Positions 8,487 through 15,963 of a DNA stretch of 34,819 nucleotides are shown here, one piece after another. Position numbers and translations under genes: made by a program. The notes under the pieces were generated by a model. That model saw only the letters and a program-made list of their open reading frames with translations, did not search any database and was not told the origin of the DNA. Each line of letters starts with the position of its first letter. Position 1 is the stretch's first letter. The DNA comes from Telmatospirillum siberiense (lineage in GTDB: Bacteria; Pseudomonadota; Alphaproteobacteria; Rhodospirillales; Magnetospirillaceae): assembly GCF_002845745.1 (NCBI RefSeq), contig NZ_PIUM01000047.1, positions 1-34,819 of the forward strand, read 5' to 3'.

Positions 8487-9839
8487 ATGGCTGTCGGGAT
8501 CAAGCGCGTCGTGGACAATGATCCGGCCTACTGGGATGCGGCTTTGGAAACCCAGAGCCGCCGGGATTGGGACGACCTCAAGCTGGCGCTCCTGCAAAAG
8601 CATCTCCGCCACGCCTATGCCAATTCCCCCTTCTACCGCTCGAGTTTCGACGCCGCCCGGGCCCACCCCGACCAGGTGAAGAGCCTCGATGACATCCGCC
8701 GCTTCCCCTTCATCAATAAGCGCACGCTGCGGGACCGGCAGTTGGCCGTGCCGCCGTTCGGCGATCTGGTGGCCGTCCCGGAGCGCGACATCGTCTATAT
8801 CTCGGCCTCCAGCGGCTCGACCGGCGTTCCCACCGCCTCGCCCTTCACCCAGGGCGATTTCGACGACTGGATCGATTACGAAGCCCGGCAGTTCTGGTCG
8901 TCGGGCATGCGGCCCACCGACCGTTATTGCCACTCGCTGAATTTCTCGCTGTTCATCGGCGGACCTTGCGTCCTGGGCGCGCAGAAGCTGGGGGCGCTCA
9001 GCATCCATGCCGGCACGGTTCCATCCGAGCGGCTGCTGCAGATCCTGCGGCAATTTCAGGCCAGCATCATCTGGACCACGCCGTCCTATGCCTGGTACCT
9101 GGGCGAGACCGCCCAGAAAGAGGGGATCGACCTCAGGAAGGATCTTGCGGTGCGCCGCATCTTCGTGGCCGGCGAACCGGGGGGATCCATCGCCGAGACG
9201 CGCAACCGCATCGAGGATTTATGGGGCGCCTCGGTCTACGATTATTACGGCCTGTCCGACATTTTCGGCTCCTGCGCCGGCATGTGCGAGGAAAAGAACG
9301 GCCTGCACTGGGCCGAGGATCATATCCTGGTCGAGGTTCTCAATCCCGAGACCGGTGAACCGGTGGCCGAAGGCGAACGCGGCGAGATGGTGCTGACGAC
9401 GCTGAAGAAGACGGCGCGCCCGATGATCCGCTTCCGCACCGGCGACATCGTCAGCTTCACCTCGGAACCCTGCGCCTGCGGCCGCACCGCGATCCGCATG
9501 GAGGGCGTGCACGGACGCGTCGACGACATGCTGATCATCAAGGGGGTGAACATCTTTCCGAGCGACGTCGAATCCATCGTGCGCCGCGACCATGACCTGA
9601 CGGGCGAATACAAGCTGGTGGTCGAACGGATCAATCACCTGGATCAGCTGACCGTCGAGATCGAAAAGATCGTCGGCTACAACGGCAGCGACGAGGACCT
9701 GGCCCAACACTTCAGCAAGCGGCTGAAATCGGTAACCGGCGTCACCGCCAAGGTGACGGTGCTGCCCCCCGACACCTTGCCGCGGGCGACACACAAGGCA
9801 AAGCGCGTCGAAGACCGCCGGACCGGAGTCTGGAACTGA
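8487..9839 (+). CDS. phenylacetate-CoA ligase-like AMP-forming acyl-CoA synthetase
   Basis: A 450-residue member of the ANL superfamily, PaaK branch, that would activate a carboxylic acid to its CoA thioester via an acyl-adenylate. Seen: the nucleotide-binding loop SSGSTG (~108-113), YGLSD in the central motif, RFRTGD with the following CACGR, and the C-terminal KGVNIFPSDVE segment. The length is typical of PaaK proteins. It lies just upstream of a thiol dioxygenase and a rhodanese and opposite an aminotransferase/POR operon. The acid could be an aryl-acetate, or (inference) a sulfur-containing acid such as 3-sulfinopropionate or 3-mercaptopropionate. No usual phenylacetate-pathway partners (paaABCDE) are in the window. 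Confidence 0.88.
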   Translation: MAVGIKRVVDNDPAYWDAALETQSRRDWDDLKLALLQKHLRHAYANSPFYRSSFDAARAHPDQVKSLDDIRRFPFINKRTLRDRQLAVPPFGDLVAVPERDIVYISASSGSTGVPTASPFTQGDFDDWIDYEARQFWSSGMRPTDRYCHSLNFSLFIGGPCVLGAQKLGALSIHAGTVPSERLLQILRQFQASIIWTTPSYAWYLGETAQKEGIDLRKDLAVRRIFVAGEPGGSIAETRNRIEDLWGASVYDYYGLSDIFGSCAGMCEEKNGLHWAEDHILVEVLNPETGEPVAEGERGEMVLTTLKKTARPMIRFRTGDIVSFTSEPCACGRTAIRMEGVHGRVDDMLIIKGVNIFPSDVESIVRRDHDLTGEYKLVVERINHLDQLTVEIEKIVGYNGSDEDLAQHFSKRLKSVTGVTAKVTVLPPDTLPRATHKAKRVEDRRTGVWN

Positions 9840-9879
9840 TATCCTGCCCCCCTTGCCTTTGAAGCGAAATCACGAAGAT

Positions 9880-9939
9880 CCCGCGCGCCCCCAGTCATGG
9901 GAGGATGTATCCTTTCGGGATATCCATGACCCGCGCGGG
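9880..9939 (+). promoter_or_regulatory. long imperfect hairpin ahead of the thiol dioxygenase gene
   Basis: The outer arms CCCGCGCG (9880-9887) and CGCGCGGG (9932-9939) enclose an inner stem GTCATGG/CCATGAC plus a short ATCC/GGAT top, with a C-rich bulge on the 5' side. It sits between the CoA ligase stop (9839) and the dioxygenase Shine-Dalgarno sequence GAGGAG (9945-9950). It has no U-tract, so it is more likely an mRNA processing or stability element or an attenuator than a simple terminator. Confidence 0.55.
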
Positions 9940-9959
9940 AAATTGAGGAGAACGACGCA

Positions 9960-10556
9960 ATGGCCAATGTGAACCGCCTGCGCGACTTCGTCATCGAAGC
10001 CACGCATCTGGTGGAAAAGCATCGCGATAACGAATCCGCCCTGCTGGCGGAGGCCAAACCGCTGCTCGCCGGACTTATCGCCTCGGACGACTGGTTGCCC
10101 GAGGACTATGCCGTCGCCGATCCCTTGCGCTACCGGCAGTATCTTCTTCATGCCGATCCGCTGGAACGTCTCTCGGTGGTCAGCTTCGTCTGGGGCCCAG
10201 GCCAGCGCACGCCGGTCCATGACCACCGGGTCTGGGGACTGGTCGGCGTGCTGAGGGGCGCCGAACTGTCCACCGGATTCAGCCGCGCCTCCGACGGACG
10301 CCTTGTTCCCGGCCAGGAAGACCGCATCGAATCCGGCGACGTGGTGGCCGTATCGCCCACCATCGGCGACATCCACAGCATCGCCAACGCCCTGCCCGAC
10401 GCCCCATCGATCAGCATCCACGTCTATGGCGGCAACATCGGCGCCGTCCGCCGCGCCTCCTTCGATCCGCAGACCGGCGAGGAACGCCTTTTCATCTCCG
10501 GCTATTCGAACGAACGCCTGCCCAATCTGTGGGACCGCTCGCGGGAGAATGGATGA
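9960..10556 (+). CDS. thiol dioxygenase, Gln-type (3-mercaptopropionate dioxygenase-like)
   Basis: A 198-residue cupin dioxygenase that adds O2 to a thiol to give a sulfinate, using mononuclear Fe(II). The three iron ligands are H87 and H89 (in PVHDHRVWG) and H140 (in GDIHSIAN). The Ser-His-Tyr triad is S153, H155, Y157. The substrate-carboxylate position is Q60 (RYRQYLLH), which from memory of the family marks the Gln-type enzymes that prefer 3-mercaptopropionate, as in Pseudomonas aeruginosa PA2602, over the Arg-type cysteine dioxygenases. No database comparison was run. The start ATG has GAGGAG nine bases upstream. The rhodanese gene follows at once, an arrangement I recall from Pseudomonas. 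Cysteine activity remains possible. Confidence 0.92.
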   Translation: MANVNRLRDFVIEATHLVEKHRDNESALLAEAKPLLAGLIASDDWLPEDYAVADPLRYRQYLLHADPLERLSVVSFVWGPGQRTPVHDHRVWGLVGVLRGAELSTGFSRASDGRLVPGQEDRIESGDVVAVSPTIGDIHSIANALPDAPSISIHVYGGNIGAVRRASFDPQTGEERLFISGYSNERLPNLWDRSRENG

Positions 10557-10557
10557 C

Positions 10558-12144
10558 ATGCCCCGCCCATTCCAACCGGAAGATCTGCGCCGCCGCTGGC
10601 GGGACGGAAGCGAAATCGCCCTTTTCGACGTTCGGGAGGAAGGGCCTTACGCAGACGCCCATCCGCTTTTCGCCATATCCCTTCCCCTGACGCGGATCGA
10701 AAGCGACATTTTCGATCTGGTTCCCCGCCGCAACGCCCCGATCGTCCTCTATGACGACGGCGAAGGCCTGGCCGAACGGGCCCGGTCCCTGATCGAAGGC
10801 CTGGGCTATTCCGACGTGACCATCCTGGAAGGCGGGCTACGGGGCTATGAGCGTCGGGGCGAACTTTACCGCGACGTCAACGTTCCCAGCAAGGCGTTCG
10901 GCGAATTGGTGGAAAGCATCCGTCACACGCCCTCGCTCGCGGCATCCGAGGTCAAGGCGTTGCTGGACGGCGGCGCCGACATGGCCATCCTCGATTCACG
11001 CCGCTTCGAAGAATACCGCACGATGAGCATCCCCGGCGGAATCAGCGTACCGGGCGGTGAACTGGTATTGCGCGCCGGCGATGCCGCCCCCTCGCCCGAT
11101 ACCCTGGTCATCGTCAATTGCGCCGGCCGCACGCGCAGCATCATCGGCACGCAGTCGCTGATCAACGCCGGGCTTCCGAACCGGGTGGCGGCTTTGCGCA
11201 ACGGCACCATCGGCTGGACACTGGCCGGCTTTCCCCTTGACCGCGGACGAACGGAGAGCTTTCCGCCGACCAGCGAAACCGCCCGCGCCGGAGCCCGCGC
11301 CGCAGCTGCCCGGTGGGCCGAGCGTGTCGGGGTCCGCGTCATCTCCCGCGCCTGGCTGAGGGATTGGCTGACCGAAAGCAACCGCCACACCCTTTATCGT
11401 CTGGACGTCAGGACGCCCGAGGAATATGCCGCCGGCCATCCCCGGGGATTCCGATCGGCGCCCGGCGGTCAACTGGTGCAAGCCACCGATGAATGGGTGG
11501 CGGTACGCGGCGCCCGCATCGTTCTTTTCGACGACGATGGCGTCCGGGCCAGGATGACCGCATCGTGGCTGGTGCAAATGGGCTGGCAGGCCGTCGTCCT
11601 GGAGGAAGGCGCCCTGCCTTGCGACGAGACGGGAACCCCGGCCCGGCAAAGACCGCCGATACCTCCGGGCCGACCGCCGCTCTCGCCGGCCGATCTCGAT
11701 CGATGGGGGCCGGAGGCCTGCGTCCTCGACCTGGCGCGCAGTCCGGAATACGCCGCCGGCCATATTCCGGGCGCCCGGTTCGTCCTGCGCTCCCGCTTCG
11801 CCGCCGACCTGCCGGACCTGCCGGGCGCGGGGCCGATCGTTCTCACCTCGCCGGACGGCGCCGCCGCCGCCTATGCCGCGGAGGAAGCGGCGCGCCACAC
11901 CCGCCGCCCCGTCCATTTCCTGACGGGCGGAACCAAGGCCTGGAGCGACGCCGGCTTTCCGCTTGAACATGAAGCGCATCACTGGCTATCCCCCGCCATC
12001 GACGTCTACAAGCGTCCTTACGAGGGGACCGACAACGCGGCCGACGCCATGCAAGCCTATATCGACTGGGAACTGCAGCTCGTGGCGCAACTGGCCAACG
12101 ACGGCGTGTCCAACTTTCACGTGGTCCGTCCGGAAGCCCCTTAG
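10558..12144 (+). CDS. four-domain rhodanese-like sulfurtransferase with one catalytic cysteine
   Basis: A ~528-residue protein built of four rhodanese modules (~1-105, ~120-225, ~255-365, ~380-480) plus a C-terminal tail. Only the second module has an active-site loop with cysteine (CAGRTR, C188). The equivalent loops of modules 1, 3 and 4 read YDDGEG, FDDDGV and TSPDGA and lack cysteine. It would carry persulfide sulfur or hydrolyse or transfer thiosulfate sulfur in the cytoplasm. It lies directly after the thiol dioxygenase, so the pair probably handles sulfur from a thiol substrate. ATG 10558 is preferred because GGGAG lies ten bases upstream. An in-frame ATG at 10549 sits almost on top of that site and overlaps the dioxygenase stop. 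Confidence 0.88.
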   Translation: MPRPFQPEDLRRRWRDGSEIALFDVREEGPYADAHPLFAISLPLTRIESDIFDLVPRRNAPIVLYDDGEGLAERARSLIEGLGYSDVTILEGGLRGYERRGELYRDVNVPSKAFGELVESIRHTPSLAASEVKALLDGGADMAILDSRRFEEYRTMSIPGGISVPGGELVLRAGDAAPSPDTLVIVNCAGRTRSIIGTQSLINAGLPNRVAALRNGTIGWTLAGFPLDRGRTESFPPTSETARAGARAAAARWAERVGVRVISRAWLRDWLTESNRHTLYRLDVRTPEEYAAGHPRGFRSAPGGQLVQATDEWVAVRGARIVLFDDDGVRARMTASWLVQMGWQAVVLEEGALPCDETGTPARQRPPIPPGRPPLSPADLDRWGPEACVLDLARSPEYAAGHIPGARFVLRSRFAADLPDLPGAGPIVLTSPDGAAAAYAAEEAARHTRRPVHFLTGGTKAWSDAGFPLEHEAHHWLSPAIDVYKRPYEGTDNAADAMQAYIDWELQLVAQLANDGVSNFHVVRPEAP

Positions 12145-12273
12145 CGGCACCATCGCCCCACCTGAAATTATATACATAAATAATATGTTATAAATTAAGA
12201 ATTAACATGTTCATTGACACAAACCACGCCGGGAAATACCATTAGATCAATGGAATGATGCCGTAGGGTAGCG
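12145..12273. promoter_or_regulatory. AT-rich promoter region before the 55-aa ORF and SutR-like regulator
   Basis: A 129-base gap with an AT-rich core (12165-12220). It contains a GTTATAA box at 12187-12193 with ATAT-rich flanks and a nearby TTAACATGTTC element. It resembles the boxes in front of the aminotransferase/CoA-ligase, tauA/aconitase X, dppA and DUF2946 genes. It is the likely site of autoregulation for the downstream regulator. AGGG at 12265-12268 precedes the ATG at 12274. Confidence 0.55.
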
Positions 12274-12441
12274 ATGATGGCCAAGGCAAACGCCGTTGTG
12301 ATCGATCTTGAGGAATTTCGCCGCCGCCGCGATTCGGCGCGCGACAAACATGTCCCTTCCGCCAGTCAGCAGGCCTGCCCGATGATGATGTGGTATCCCG
12401 TCCCCGTCTGGTACGTATTGCCCTACTGGCAAGCCATGTGA
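12274..12441 (+). CDS. 55-aa hypothetical protein with Met/aromatic-rich C-terminus
   Basis: A small open frame with a recognisable ribosome-binding site (AGGG, about 5 bases upstream of ATG). The N-terminal half is soluble and charged (VVIDLEEFRRRRDSARD, ~8-24). The C-terminal half is C35-P-MMM followed by a Trp/Tyr/Pro-rich stretch ending QAM. No known domain is recognised. Its TGA overlaps a possible GTG start of the regulator as GTGA (12438-12441), so the two are probably coupled. The Cys/Met/Trp-rich tail echoes the nearby methionine-rich protein and might bind a metal; that is inference. A fortuitous frame cannot be excluded. Confidence 0.6.
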   Translation: MMAKANAVVIDLEEFRRRRDSARDKHVPSASQQACPMMMWYPVPVWYVLPYWQAM

Positions 12442-12446
12442 CGTCG

Positions 12447-13079
12447 ATGCCGAGGGAGGGTTTGCCGCCCGGCGAGGCACAACTGACGTCGGATATCGTC
12501 GCCGGCTCGCCCAACGGACTGGTTGGCATCGTCGGTGAAAACCTTCGGCGCTTGAGAACGCGCAGGGGTCTGTCTCTTGAACGTTTGGCCAAGGTGAGCG
12601 GCGTCAGTCGCGCCATGCTGGGCCAGATCGAACTGGGCCGCAGCGCCCCCACCATCAATGTTCTTTGGAAGATCGCCCATTCCCTGGATCTTCCCTTCTC
12701 CGCCCTGATCAGCGAAGCCCCCACCCAGGACCAGGCGATGGTCATGCGGCGCTCCGAAAGCAAGATCCTGCTGTCGCAGGACGGTCGTTTTTCGTCGCGC
12801 GCGCTGTTTCCCTTCGATGGGGAACGCAAGGTTGAATTCTATGAATTACGCCTGGCCGGACAGGCCGTGGCCAAATCCGAAGCCCATGCCGTCGGCACGA
12901 CCGAAACGATCGTCGTGAACCGGGGGCAATTGGAGGTGGAAATTCACGGACGTGTTCACCGGCTCGACGTCGGCGACAGCGTCATCTTCGAAGCGGATGC
13001 TGATCACGCCTATCGCAATCCGGGTCATGACGAGGGACTTTATTACCTCGTCATGACCTATGTCGAAAGCCGCCTCTGA
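12447..13079 (+). CDS. SutR-like XRE-cupin transcriptional regulator
   Basis: A 210-residue regulator with an XRE helix-turn-helix (~30-87; SGVSRAMLGQIELGRSAPT) and a C-terminal cupin (~125-205; HAVGTTETIVVNRGQLEVE, GDSVIFEADADHAYRN). The layout and the AMLGQIE...PT...LWKIA...L.PFS..IS pattern closely resemble E. coli SutR (YdcN), a regulator of sulfur-utilization genes. This fits its place between thiol-sulfur genes and the methionine-rich protein gene. The start is uncertain: ATG 12447 is used, while GTG 12438 would overlap the small upstream ORF by four bases. It probably acts on the AT-rich boxes in this window (inference). Confidence 0.85.
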   Translation: MPREGLPPGEAQLTSDIVAGSPNGLVGIVGENLRRLRTRRGLSLERLAKVSGVSRAMLGQIELGRSAPTINVLWKIAHSLDLPFSALISEAPTQDQAMVMRRSESKILLSQDGRFSSRALFPFDGERKVEFYELRLAGQAVAKSEAHAVGTTETIVVNRGQLEVEIHGRVHRLDVGDSVIFEADADHAYRNPGHDEGLYYLVMTYVESRL

Positions 13080-13112
13080 AAATTTACGCGTTCGCCGATG
13101 AACGCCCCGGCA

Positions 13113-13472
13113 TCACGCCATGCAGCACATCATCGGCATGCCGCCGCAGGTCATCATCATCGGCATGCCCATGGCCATCATGGACGCCATCTTCTCGCAG
13201 CACATCTTCATCATTTCCATGGTCATGCCGCCGTCCATCGGCATCATCTTGCAGACCATGCCGGCATCGGTCATCTCGACCGTCATCTTACACATCGGCA
13301 TCATCATCGGCATCGGCATACCCATACCGCCACCCATCATCGGCATCGGCATGCCCATGCCACCGCCCATCATCGGCATCATCATGGACATCATGTTGGG
13401 CATCGTCATCATTCCCATGGGCATGTTCATCGGCATTTGCATGGGCATCGGCATTTGCATCGCGGGCATCAT
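13113..13472 (-). CDS. methionine-rich small protein (46% Met, 7 Cys)
   Basis: A 119-residue protein with 55 methionines and seven cysteines (C61, C74, C91, C92, C109, C116, C117). Residues 1-60 are nearly all Met with Pro, Gly and Gln (MPMQMPMNMPMG type). Residues 36-57 hold two 11-residue repeats of the GGGMGMPMPMM kind. Residues 61-119 are a Met/Cys domain with spaced acidic and basic residues (CKMTVEMTDAGMVCKMMPM). There is no signal peptide, so it is probably cytoplasmic. AAGGA ten bases upstream of ATG 13472 fixes the start; the frame stays open further upstream but loses the composition. No function is known to me. Candidates are Cu(I) binding, oxidant scavenging or a methionine/sulfur store. 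It converges on the SutR-like regulator gene. Confidence 0.85.
   Translation of the reverse strand: MMPAMQMPMPMQMPMNMPMGMMTMPNMMSMMMPMMGGGMGMPMPMMGGGMGMPMPMMMPMCKMTVEMTDAGMVCKMMPMDGGMTMEMMKMCCEKMASMMAMGMPMMMTCGGMPMMCCMA
13303..13380. repeat. 33-base tandem repeat inside the Met-rich gene
   Basis: The unit beginning ATCATCGGCATCGGCAT starts at 13303 and again at 13336 and 13369, two full 33-base copies and a partial third. The copies differ only at a few, mostly third-codon-position, bases, so the encoded 11-residue unit is kept. It arose by in-frame duplication within the coding sequence. Confidence 0.85.
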
Positions 13473-13825
13473 TTTCGAGGATCCTTCTATCTTTTTCGAA
13501 CCAAACGGCGTCGATGGGCAGAGTATCCCCACCATCCCGCAACGCAGCAACCGGCATATCGGAGCCGCCTGCGGTTTGATCCAATAAAACGGAAGCCCCT
13601 CCATCAAAGGCGGCGAGATATCCAGGATATCGGCATTTCCTCCGTTATCTTGGAAAAAGACATGAAAGCCGTCGCATCGGCACATACCTCGATATGCAGA
13701 AACGATGTCATGCCAAATGCTTATCCCAACCTGCGATGATCAAAACTGATCAGCACCCCTCAGGCGCCGGGCGGATTTCTCCGAAACCCTCAGGCTTTCG
13801 CTCGCATAAGCTCGCTGGCCCGATA
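13473..13825. other. intergenic region between Met-rich protein gene and FAD-protein gene
   Basis: About 350 bases of ordinary composition lie between the Met-rich gene start and the FAD-protein stop. The segment nearest 13473 must contain the Met-rich gene's ribosome-binding site (13482-13486) and promoter. A pair of TGATCA sites separated by AAAC lies near 13737-13753. No convincing gene or strong terminator was found. Confidence 0.5.
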
Positions 13826-15244
13826 TCAAGACGCGGTCGAGGCGATCGACGTGAATATCGGAGGAACAGCCGTTGCCCCACCCGCCGCACCGAAACCGCA
13901 CGCAGCCAGATGGGCTGCCAATTCTTCCGCCTGCCGGCGGATGTCGGGAACCGCCGTCACCTCCCAGAAACGTCCGCGGGTGACCGGCCCCAAGGCGAAC
14001 AGACGTTGGTTGGGTCGTCCATCCGCCGCCAACAGGCGCAGATCCTCCGCCACATCGAACCCCAGCCGCAGCTCATCCGGCCGGACCAGCCCATCGTTGA
14101 GCAAGGTCTTCAGCAACGGCTGGGAAACGCGGGCGACGTCGGTCGCCGGACCCGAGCAATTGATGACGGTTCCCACCGTCACGCTCCGCGTCTGTTCACC
14201 GCCGCGCGGACGATAGACGACCTCGATGCCATCTGCTCGCTCCTCCGCGGCGACGATCTGGCCGGCCGCGATGGAAAGCCGTCCTTCGTCGCGCATCCCG
14301 GCGAGCCAGTCGTCCACCTGTGGCGCCAAACGGTGACGATGCACACCCCACCAGGGGCGCAGGTGGCGGAGAAAACGCCGGCGTTCCTCCGAAGACATGC
14401 ATCCCCACCACTGCTGGAGATAAGGCCGCATCCCATCCAGCAGGGCGTGCCAATCGCTTTCCGCCGCCCTTCGCCGGACCTGGCGCAACAGGTGGCTCAG
14501 GCGGACGGGCGGGGCAATATCCTCCGTCCAGGGCAGAGGTTCCCCCACGTCCGCATGGCGAAGCGGCAACAAGCCATGCCGGGACAGGGCCAGAACCGGC
14601 CCTTGATGACCGCGCCTCGACAGACAAAGCACGCAATCGATCATGCTGAGTCCGGTGCCGATGACAAGGATGGACTCGGAGGGGGGGATGGCGTCCAGTC
14701 GCGGCCGGTTCCAGGAATCCGCGACATAACGGGCCGATGTCCTGAGGCCGGCCAGCGCGCCGGATGCCTCGGGAGGAAAGTTGCCGACGGCCAACACCAC
14801 CGCATCCACGTTCAACGAACGCCCCCCGGCCAGGGCAATGCTCGCCGAGGATGGGCCGAAAGTCAGCCCCACGGCCTCGTCGGGAATCAGATTGAGGCTG
14901 AGATACCCCCTTTTCCGACGCAATTGCTCCTTGAGAATGCCCTGCAGATATTGGCCGTAGACCGCGCGCGGCACGAAAGCCTTGGGATCGCCATCCTCCG
15001 GATCGCACCGTGAGAGCCAGCGTCGAAAATGATCGGGGTCGTCTTCGAACGCGCTCATGCGGCTGGTCCGCACATTCAGCAGATGACCGGGATCACTGGT
15101 GGAATAGGCCAGCCCCTGACCGAAAGCGGGCCGACGTTCGATCAGATGGATGCGACAAGGCAACCGCCGCAGAAGATGGACCGCCAGAAGCGAGCCGCTG
15201 AAGCCAGCGCCAATAATGCCGAAGGACGGATAAGGAGGCGGCAT
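13826..15244 (-). CDS. FAD/NAD(P)-binding protein (NAD_binding_9 type)
   Basis: A 472-residue flavoprotein-like protein. The dinucleotide-binding motif GIIGAGFSGS is at the N-terminus (~9-18), and a second nucleotide-binding strand (ESILVIGTGLSMID) sits in the middle. The spacing and the GQGLAYS...HLLNVR segment are those of the FAD-NAD(P)-binding family represented by E. coli YdhS. The substrate is unknown. AGGA seven bases before ATG 15244 supports that start over the in-frame GTG at 15250. It is the last gene of the minus-strand series beginning with the aconitase X fragments, 128 bases after the truncated binding protein, so its link with them is weak. Confidence 0.83.
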   Translation of the reverse strand: MPPPYPSFGIIGAGFSGSLLAVHLLRRLPCRIHLIERRPAFGQGLAYSTSDPGHLLNVRTSRMSAFEDDPDHFRRWLSRCDPEDGDPKAFVPRAVYGQYLQGILKEQLRRKRGYLSLNLIPDEAVGLTFGPSSASIALAGGRSLNVDAVVLAVGNFPPEASGALAGLRTSARYVADSWNRPRLDAIPPSESILVIGTGLSMIDCVLCLSRRGHQGPVLALSRHGLLPLRHADVGEPLPWTEDIAPPVRLSHLLRQVRRRAAESDWHALLDGMRPYLQQWWGCMSSEERRRFLRHLRPWWGVHRHRLAPQVDDWLAGMRDEGRLSIAAGQIVAAEERADGIEVVYRPRGGEQTRSVTVGTVINCSGPATDVARVSQPLLKTLLNDGLVRPDELRLGFDVAEDLRLLAADGRPNQRLFALGPVTRGRFWEVTAVPDIRRQAEELAAHLAACGFGAAGGATAVPPIFTSIASTAS

Positions 15245-15372
15245 GATCACATCCTGACGCTTTGTCCCGGCCCGGGTGGAAGGCCTCCGGAGCGAAGGCT
15301 TACCAGATATGACAGGTGGGAAGGACGAATGGCCCGCGCAACCACGCCGGCGAAAGATGGCTGCAACGCCAC

Positions 15373-15942
15373 TCAGCTTCCCTCCGCGGCGAGCAGCTCG
15401 GGAAAGAACAGGTCCCGCCAGCTTTCCGGGCGGTTCTTGATGGAGCCGGTTCGCGCCATGAACTGGGCGAATTGAACGACGTTGCGCGTCGCCGTGGTGT
15501 AGCGAGTGCCGGGATCGCCGATCAGGGCTTCGACCTGCTCCAGGCTGAGGGAGGGCTTCTCGGCGGCCAGATAAATCCCGGCCGCCCTGTGGCGATCGGT
15601 CTCGCTGATCCGGTCAGCCTCGGCAACCGCCCCGATCAGCGCCTGATTGAGGCCGGGATGGTCGACCCGCACGCGGTTGGCGGCAAACAGGAGGATGGTC
15701 GCCCCGCCGCCGCCGAGAACGTCGCCGGCGGCGAAGACCCGATGGACCCGCTTGTCCTGAAGTTCCTGATGGCGAGCATGCTTTTCGATCAGATGATCAT
15801 GCTCGGCGATGATCAACGGCAGATAGGACAAACCGAGCTGTTTTCCAATGCGGATGGAGGTCGTCTTCGCCAAGGCGGGCTGAACGGAGACCAGGCAACC
15901 GGCCCCCAGAAGAAGAGAAAAGAATCGTCGAAAAAGGTGCAT
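15373..15942 (-). pseudogene. ABC transporter substrate-binding protein with large in-frame internal deletion
   Basis: The 189-residue product has an intact signal peptide (1-25, ending QPALA) and the mature N-terminus of a nitrate/sulfonate/taurine-type binding protein (IRIGKQLGLSYLPLIIAEHDHLIEKHA, in pieces ~30-56). From about residue 58 it jumps to the late-domain sequence QELQDKRVH followed by DVLGG, and ends in the usual FMARTGSIKNRPESWRDLFFPE. Family members are ~330-340 residues, so ~140-150 residues covering much of both lobes are missing. The reading frame is kept across the junction near base 15772. It cannot form a normal binding cleft and has no permease or ATPase beside it. It is called a decayed gene, though an expressed mini-protein is not excluded. 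Confidence 0.82.
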
Positions 15943-15963
15943 GAGGCAGTTCCCGGCCGGATC

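Noticed and set aside
10303-10557. N-terminal extension of the rhodanese reaching into the dioxygenase gene
   Set aside because: This segment is a shifted reading of the dioxygenase coding sequence; the rhodanese begins at 10558 (or 10549).
13303-13380. Regular short repeats resembling a CRISPR
   Set aside because: The 33-base units abut without spacers and keep the codon frame of the Met-rich protein; no cas genes are nearby.
13120-13587. Open frame on the plus strand encoding an Ile/Met/Pro/Gly-rich 155-residue protein
   Set aside because: It is the antisense image of the Met-rich gene (ATG read backwards gives CAT and frame-shifted ATC/GGC codons). The minus-strand frame has the ribosome-binding site and the Cys/Met pattern.
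13737-13753. TGATCA-AAAC-TGATCA as an FNR-type site
   Set aside because: Each half is its own palindrome and the spacing and TTGAT ends of FNR sites are absent.
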